Of a DNA stretch of 64,000 nucleotides, positions 60,718-64,000 are shown in pieces. How positions within the stretch are numbered: the first letter of the stretch is position 1; every line of letters begins with the position of its first letter. Below the pieces are notes generated by a model. The model saw only the letters and a list, made by a program, of their open reading frames with translations. It made no database searches and was not told the origin of the DNA. The stretch lies in NCBI GenBank assembly GCA_943331005.2, contig CALQJX020000013.1, forward strand, positions 49,978 through 113,977. The letters are read 5' to 3'. Origin of the DNA: Bordetella parapertussis. GTDB lineage: Bacteria > Bacteroidota > Bacteroidia > Chitinophagales > Chitinophagaceae. Both the position numbers and the translations under genes were made by a program.

Positions 60718-63711
60718 TTATCCTCCCGAAACTGTTTTCATTAGTCGGGCTGGTGTGCGCAGCCAGTTTATATTATGTAGTTCCAGAGTGAAGGAGATAC
60801 TATGAACAAATACATTTTTGTTGCCAAATGTATTGCTGAGCTGGCTGCGGAAATCCTGACTCATAATGAGCGGGAAATAGAAAGCAACTTCTTTTGAGAG
60901 GTAGATCTCTATTCCTGCATCATATAGCAGTAATGTATTCTTTACATTCTTGAAACCAGGTGTAGGGTTGGGTACCAGGCCTGCATCTACAAAAAGACGA
61001 ATTGGTAAACCTATTTTAGGAAGATCTGTTTTCAGGTTAAGAGCCGCAAGCCAGTTGTCGGTACGGTAAGCGCCATTATAGATCGGCACCTTGAAACCAC
61101 CTTCCTGAGTTGGTGATATTTGCTGTCCCTGGAAGCCATCCTGGAACAATCTTGCGCGGTAGGTACCATCATACAGATAATCGTTTATGCCACTGTAGCT
61201 GGCATTCAGCCAGTAACGCTGTGTTACTGCAGGGTTGTTGTTGATACCAAAGAACTTACCAAAATAACCACGGACATAAAGAGATTTTTTGCGTGCATAG
61301 TAGTCTATACGAATATTGCCTTCCAGATTCAGTTTGGCAAAATCACTGTTGCCATGTGCTTGCACAATATAGCTGAACGGATTGTACATTCTATCATTGC
61401 GGTGCTGGTACCTGGCCGCAAAATAGGTGTTCTGTGCATTTTGTTTAGTTGGAATGGCAGTGCTATCTGTACCAAAGTTGAAAGACTCTTCGCTGATATT
61501 ATATTCTTTCAGTACCAGAGTACGGGTAGCCTGACTTTGCGGGTCTTTTTCTTTAAATGTAAATTCTATAGATGGTGCTACTTTCAGGTAGCGGGTATAT
61601 ATGGGTTCTTTCAGATTGATATCAGTACTATTGGAATGGAACGATTTGGCATCTGCTATCAGCATTACTGATTTGAAGGTGTTGCGGGGATACCATGAAT
61701 ATCCCACAGATCCGGCTCCTGTCAGTGTCTCGGTATTAAAAGAGAACATTGGGGCAACAGCAAATGCAAATCTGTTTTCGGGGAGGGTCATGTTGTGAAA
61801 CAGCAAACCGGCCATTACGCCATCGTATCTGTTTTGTGCCAATGCGGGTGCAATATATATCTTGTCTTTATAAGAACGGTTAAGGCCGGCTATTGGCTTC
61901 AGTGCTATGCCAAAACGGTGGAAAAGTGCACGGCGCCTGTATTCGTCGTTCGCACTTCTAGCATCTGGTATGGCATTATCTATGCGCAGGCGGCTCCAGT
62001 TAGTTCCCGGTATTTCTGTTGTGGCCTTATTGTCGAATGGCGCAGTCCATGCACTGCCGGTAATGCTGTCATTCTTGTCATAAGCAATTACATGTACCGG
62101 GCCGGCAACTCCTGTTCTGTTCGAAATGGTTACAGTAGTTTTCTGGTCATGCGTGCGTGCCTTGGTTATCGCAAAATCTATACTGCGGGTAGTATGCAGC
62201 ATAGTATCAAAGAACCAATCAAGTTGTTTATCGGTATGCTTTTGCAAAACCGCGCGCAGATCTTCCGGGTATGGATGGCTGAAACACCAGGTCTTGAAAT
62301 AGTCTTTCATCCCTTCTTCAAAATGCTCTTTCCCCATATATTTTTCCAGCCAGCCCAGCATCAATGCAGTTTTGTAATACACATCCATACCGTAGTTGGT
62401 CATATTGCGGAATCGTTCTGAGTGTGTGGCAATGGCCTGATCCTCATTGGTTCTTGCCAACTGGTAATAGATCATCGACTCATCCAGTCCTTTATTTCGT
62501 TTCCCCGTTGTGTCATTGTGCAATGCTCGGGTGGTCTTTTGTTCGTAAAATGAATTAAGCCCTTCGTCCATCCAGGCATTTTCGCGTTCGTTGCTGCCCA
62601 GCATTCCATAGAACCAGTTATGACCAGCTTCGTGCACTACTACTGTTTCCAGCGATGAACTGGCTACTCTGTCTATCAATGTAATGGTTGGGTACTCCAT
62701 GCCGCCACCACTCTTCATGTCCCCAAGAACTGCTTTAATTGTATTGTATGGGTATGGGCCCACCCATTTGCCATAGTGCATCACTGCATCTGCCAGATAT
62801 TTATTGCCATTCTTCCATTTTTCCTGATACGTTGGCATAAATGCTGTCCAGGTGGTGATCAGCTTGCCGGTGCCCGGAGACGAAACGGTGTCTTTACGTA
62901 CTATATATCTTTTGTCAGCAAACCAGGCAAAATCATGCACATTGTCTTCGTGGTAATGTACTGTTCTTGTTTGCAAAGAACTGGCAGGGAAATGTTTGCG
63001 GTAAAGGGTATCTGAAGGCAGGGGCAGCAGTGCCAGACTGTCTAGTCGGTCGTTTTCGGCTTTGTCTGTGCAATTACCTGTTGCCATAACCACATAGTTA
63101 TCGGGCAGGGTGATAGCTACATCATAACTACCGTATTCACTGAAAAACTCACCCTGATCCAGATAAGAGATCGGGTGCCAGCCCTTACGGTCATATACTG
63201 CCGGCTTAGGGAACCACTGAGATACATAGTATGCCTGTCCGGTATGTCCGTTTCTGGAGAAAACCCAGGGTAACTTTACCCTGAAAGGTGTTGCGATTTT
63301 TATTTCCTGACCCGGAAGAAGTTGGGTAGGAAGGTCAAGCCTGGCTATGTCTGGTGCGCTTTCAGTACAATAATGGTCAGCAGGTTTACCATTTACGGTA
63401 AACTGCAGGCTATCCATGTATCCTCGATTTGCTGGTTTGGAATAATAGAAGTCTGAATTATGATTCAGATCCTGTTGTTTAGCAAAAGGGGTATGATCGT
63501 TCTTGTATGCGTTAGGGAACAGATGTATGTAGAGGAATCTTAGCGTGTCCGGTGAATTGTTGGTGTACACAATTTCTTCATATCCGTTCAGAATATGTTT
63601 TTTGTCGTCCAGCTTCACTTCTATGTTGGTGGCAACATGTTGTTGCCAATAACTCTTTTGGGCAAAAGATGTAGTGTTGAGGAGCAGGCAAATGGCTAAG
63701 AAACGCTTCAT
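60718..63711 (-). CDS. M1-family zinc metallopeptidase, exported
   Basis: A 997-residue exported aminopeptidase-like enzyme. Signal peptide at 1-17 (ends TSFAQ). The N-terminal beta domain (about 25-260) precedes the catalytic domain: GGGMEYP at 335-341 (the GxMEN-like substrate motif, variant), zinc ligands HEAGH at 360-364 and Glu383 in WMDEGLNSF. The C-terminal third (about 600-997) is beta-rich with repeated aromatic strands (YVRGYFGKFFGINNN, WLNASYSGINDYLYDG) and may be a barrel-like or adhesive extension. No T9SS domain is visible. A TATTTTAG element ends 4 nt before the ATG. Confidence 0.92.
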   Translation of the reverse strand: MKRFLAICLLLNTTSFAQKSYWQQHVATNIEVKLDDKKHILNGYEEIVYTNNSPDTLRFLYIHLFPNAYKNDHTPFAKQQDLNHNSDFYYSKPANRGYMDSLQFTVNGKPADHYCTESAPDIARLDLPTQLLPGQEIKIATPFRVKLPWVFSRNGHTGQAYYVSQWFPKPAVYDRKGWHPISYLDQGEFFSEYGSYDVAITLPDNYVVMATGNCTDKAENDRLDSLALLPLPSDTLYRKHFPASSLQTRTVHYHEDNVHDFAWFADKRYIVRKDTVSSPGTGKLITTWTAFMPTYQEKWKNGNKYLADAVMHYGKWVGPYPYNTIKAVLGDMKSGGGMEYPTITLIDRVASSSLETVVVHEAGHNWFYGMLGSNERENAWMDEGLNSFYEQKTTRALHNDTTGKRNKGLDESMIYYQLARTNEDQAIATHSERFRNMTNYGMDVYYKTALMLGWLEKYMGKEHFEEGMKDYFKTWCFSHPYPEDLRAVLQKHTDKQLDWFFDTMLHTTRSIDFAITKARTHDQKTTVTISNRTGVAGPVHVIAYDKNDSITGSAWTAPFDNKATTEIPGTNWSRLRIDNAIPDARSANDEYRRRALFHRFGIALKPIAGLNRSYKDKIYIAPALAQNRYDGVMAGLLFHNMTLPENRFAFAVAPMFSFNTETLTGAGSVGYSWYPRNTFKSVMLIADAKSFHSNSTDINLKEPIYTRYLKVAPSIEFTFKEKDPQSQATRTLVLKEYNISEESFNFGTDSTAIPTKQNAQNTYFAARYQHRNDRMYNPFSYIVQAHGNSDFAKLNLEGNIRIDYYARKKSLYVRGYFGKFFGINNNPAVTQRYWLNASYSGINDYLYDGTYRARLFQDGFQGQQISPTQEGGFKVPIYNGAYRTDNWLAALNLKTDLPKIGLPIRLFVDAGLVPNPTPGFKNVKNTLLLYDAGIEIYLSKEVAFYFPLIMSQDFRSQLSNTFGNKNVFVHSISFTLELHNINWLRTPARLMKTVSGG

Positions 63712-63883
63712 AGTGCTAAAATAAGGTAAAACTGCTTGCAGAGATAAGTTGATGTTTGATTCAGTATGGTTTCAGGTTCAGGATACATAACAACCCTCAG
63801 GGAAAATAACTAGATATTACTTTGTTCTCCCAGAAGAAGGCTAATGGTTTCCCGATTTTAATAATGTAGTGTAGCTGAAACAA

Positions 63884-64000
63884 TTACTGGCTATTTACCA
63901 GAGGTATCACTTTCTGCCCGATTAGCGATATGGAATGAAGTAGTTTTTCGTTGGTTAGCGCAGCATTATCCATCTGGAAAGTGAATCTGTCTATGCCACC
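63884..64000 (-). CDS. Luciferase-like (LLM-class) flavin oxidoreductase, C-terminal fragment
   Basis: An open frame enters the window at 64000 and ends with TAA at 63886-63884, giving the last 38 residues: GGIDRFTFQMDNAALTNEK, then LLHSISLIGQKVIPLVNSQ. This matches the usual C-terminus of luciferase-like monooxygenases (a GGxxRFxLQMD strand, a helix with HEK-like residues, and IELFGTKVAPIV). The bulk of the protein is beyond the window. The 172 nt between this gene and the M1 gene show nothing beyond the M1 promoter region. Confidence 0.7.
   Translation of the reverse strand, partial: GGIDRFTFQMDNAALTNEKLLHSISLIGQKVIPLVNSQ

Noticed and set aside
1-64000. Insertion sequences, prophage, integrons or attachment sites
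   Set aside because: No transposase, integrase, phage structural gene or terminal inverted repeat pair was seen on either strand.

Overview
The window is a compact chromosomal stretch from a Bacteroidota bacterium, most likely Chitinophagales/Chitinophagaceae or a close relative. The evidence is several proteins with type IX secretion (T9SS) C-terminal sorting domains, a PorP/SprF-family protein, families largely restricted to Bacteroidota (DUF2723, IPExxxVDY, HYC_CC_PP, DUF5686, GlmU-like left-handed beta-helix protein), absence of Shine-Dalgarno sequences, and promoters with the Bacteroidota -7 consensus TAnnTTTG. About 53 protein genes, one RNase P RNA and one tRNA-Arg are visible. There is no phage, transposon, CRISPR array or recognisable defence island; gene order is short operons on both strands.

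Layout. 1-1472: a minus-strand operon of two SRPBCC proteins, a DoxX protein and the start of a DUF1801 gene. 1661-2066: rnpB. 2124-4528: an MBOAT/SGNH O-acetylation pair. 4627-6315: prs and the L25 gene. 6548-13486: an unknown exported protein, two glycosyltransferases, a DinB-like protein, a deoxynucleoside kinase and a DUF5686 outer-membrane protein. 13575-16598: a sigma-54-type response regulator and a PAS histidine kinase. 16627-24349 (minus): M28 peptidase, a conserved unknown, a TolC-like protein and a giant SBBP-repeat adhesin. 24682-33322: a lipoprotein, an esterase, sucA, an IPExxxVDY protein and a 1052-residue DUF2723 membrane protein. 33425-40095: SnoaL-like protein, NHL-repeat T9SS protein, small lipoprotein, MsbA-like ABC transporter, GlmU-like protein, L31 type B and a TlpA-like thioredoxin.

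40272-44462 holds six exported proteins rich in Cys and metal-binding motifs: HYC_CC_PP protein, T9SS-exported thioredoxin-like protein, di-haem cytochrome c peroxidase, two exported HMA-domain proteins and an outer-membrane barrel. They look like a periplasmic/outer-membrane metal and redox module. 44498-50097 is housekeeping: acetyltransferase, LMW phosphatase, hisS, HhH protein, orphan ABC ATPase, tRNA-Arg(CCG) and hutU. 50184-57176 holds a delta-60-repeat T9SS protein, a YkuK-like protein, and a PKD/SBBP giant adhesin translationally coupled to its PorP/SprF partner. 57247-64000: pyrD, an exported unknown, a GT-C-like membrane protein, an M1 aminopeptidase and the end of a luciferase-like oxidoreductase.

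Three observations stand out. The adhesin gene at 20324-24349 carries an in-frame TAA exactly where the type B sorting domain should have an aromatic residue; the remaining 22 codons of the domain are intact downstream and are followed by a terminator. Many genes have a TAnnTTTG-like element ending only 4 to 10 nt before the ATG, which predicts leaderless or nearly leaderless mRNAs. The 40-44 kb metal/redox module combines exported HMA proteins, a peroxidase and a T9SS-exported thioredoxin fold in an arrangement whose joint role is not established.
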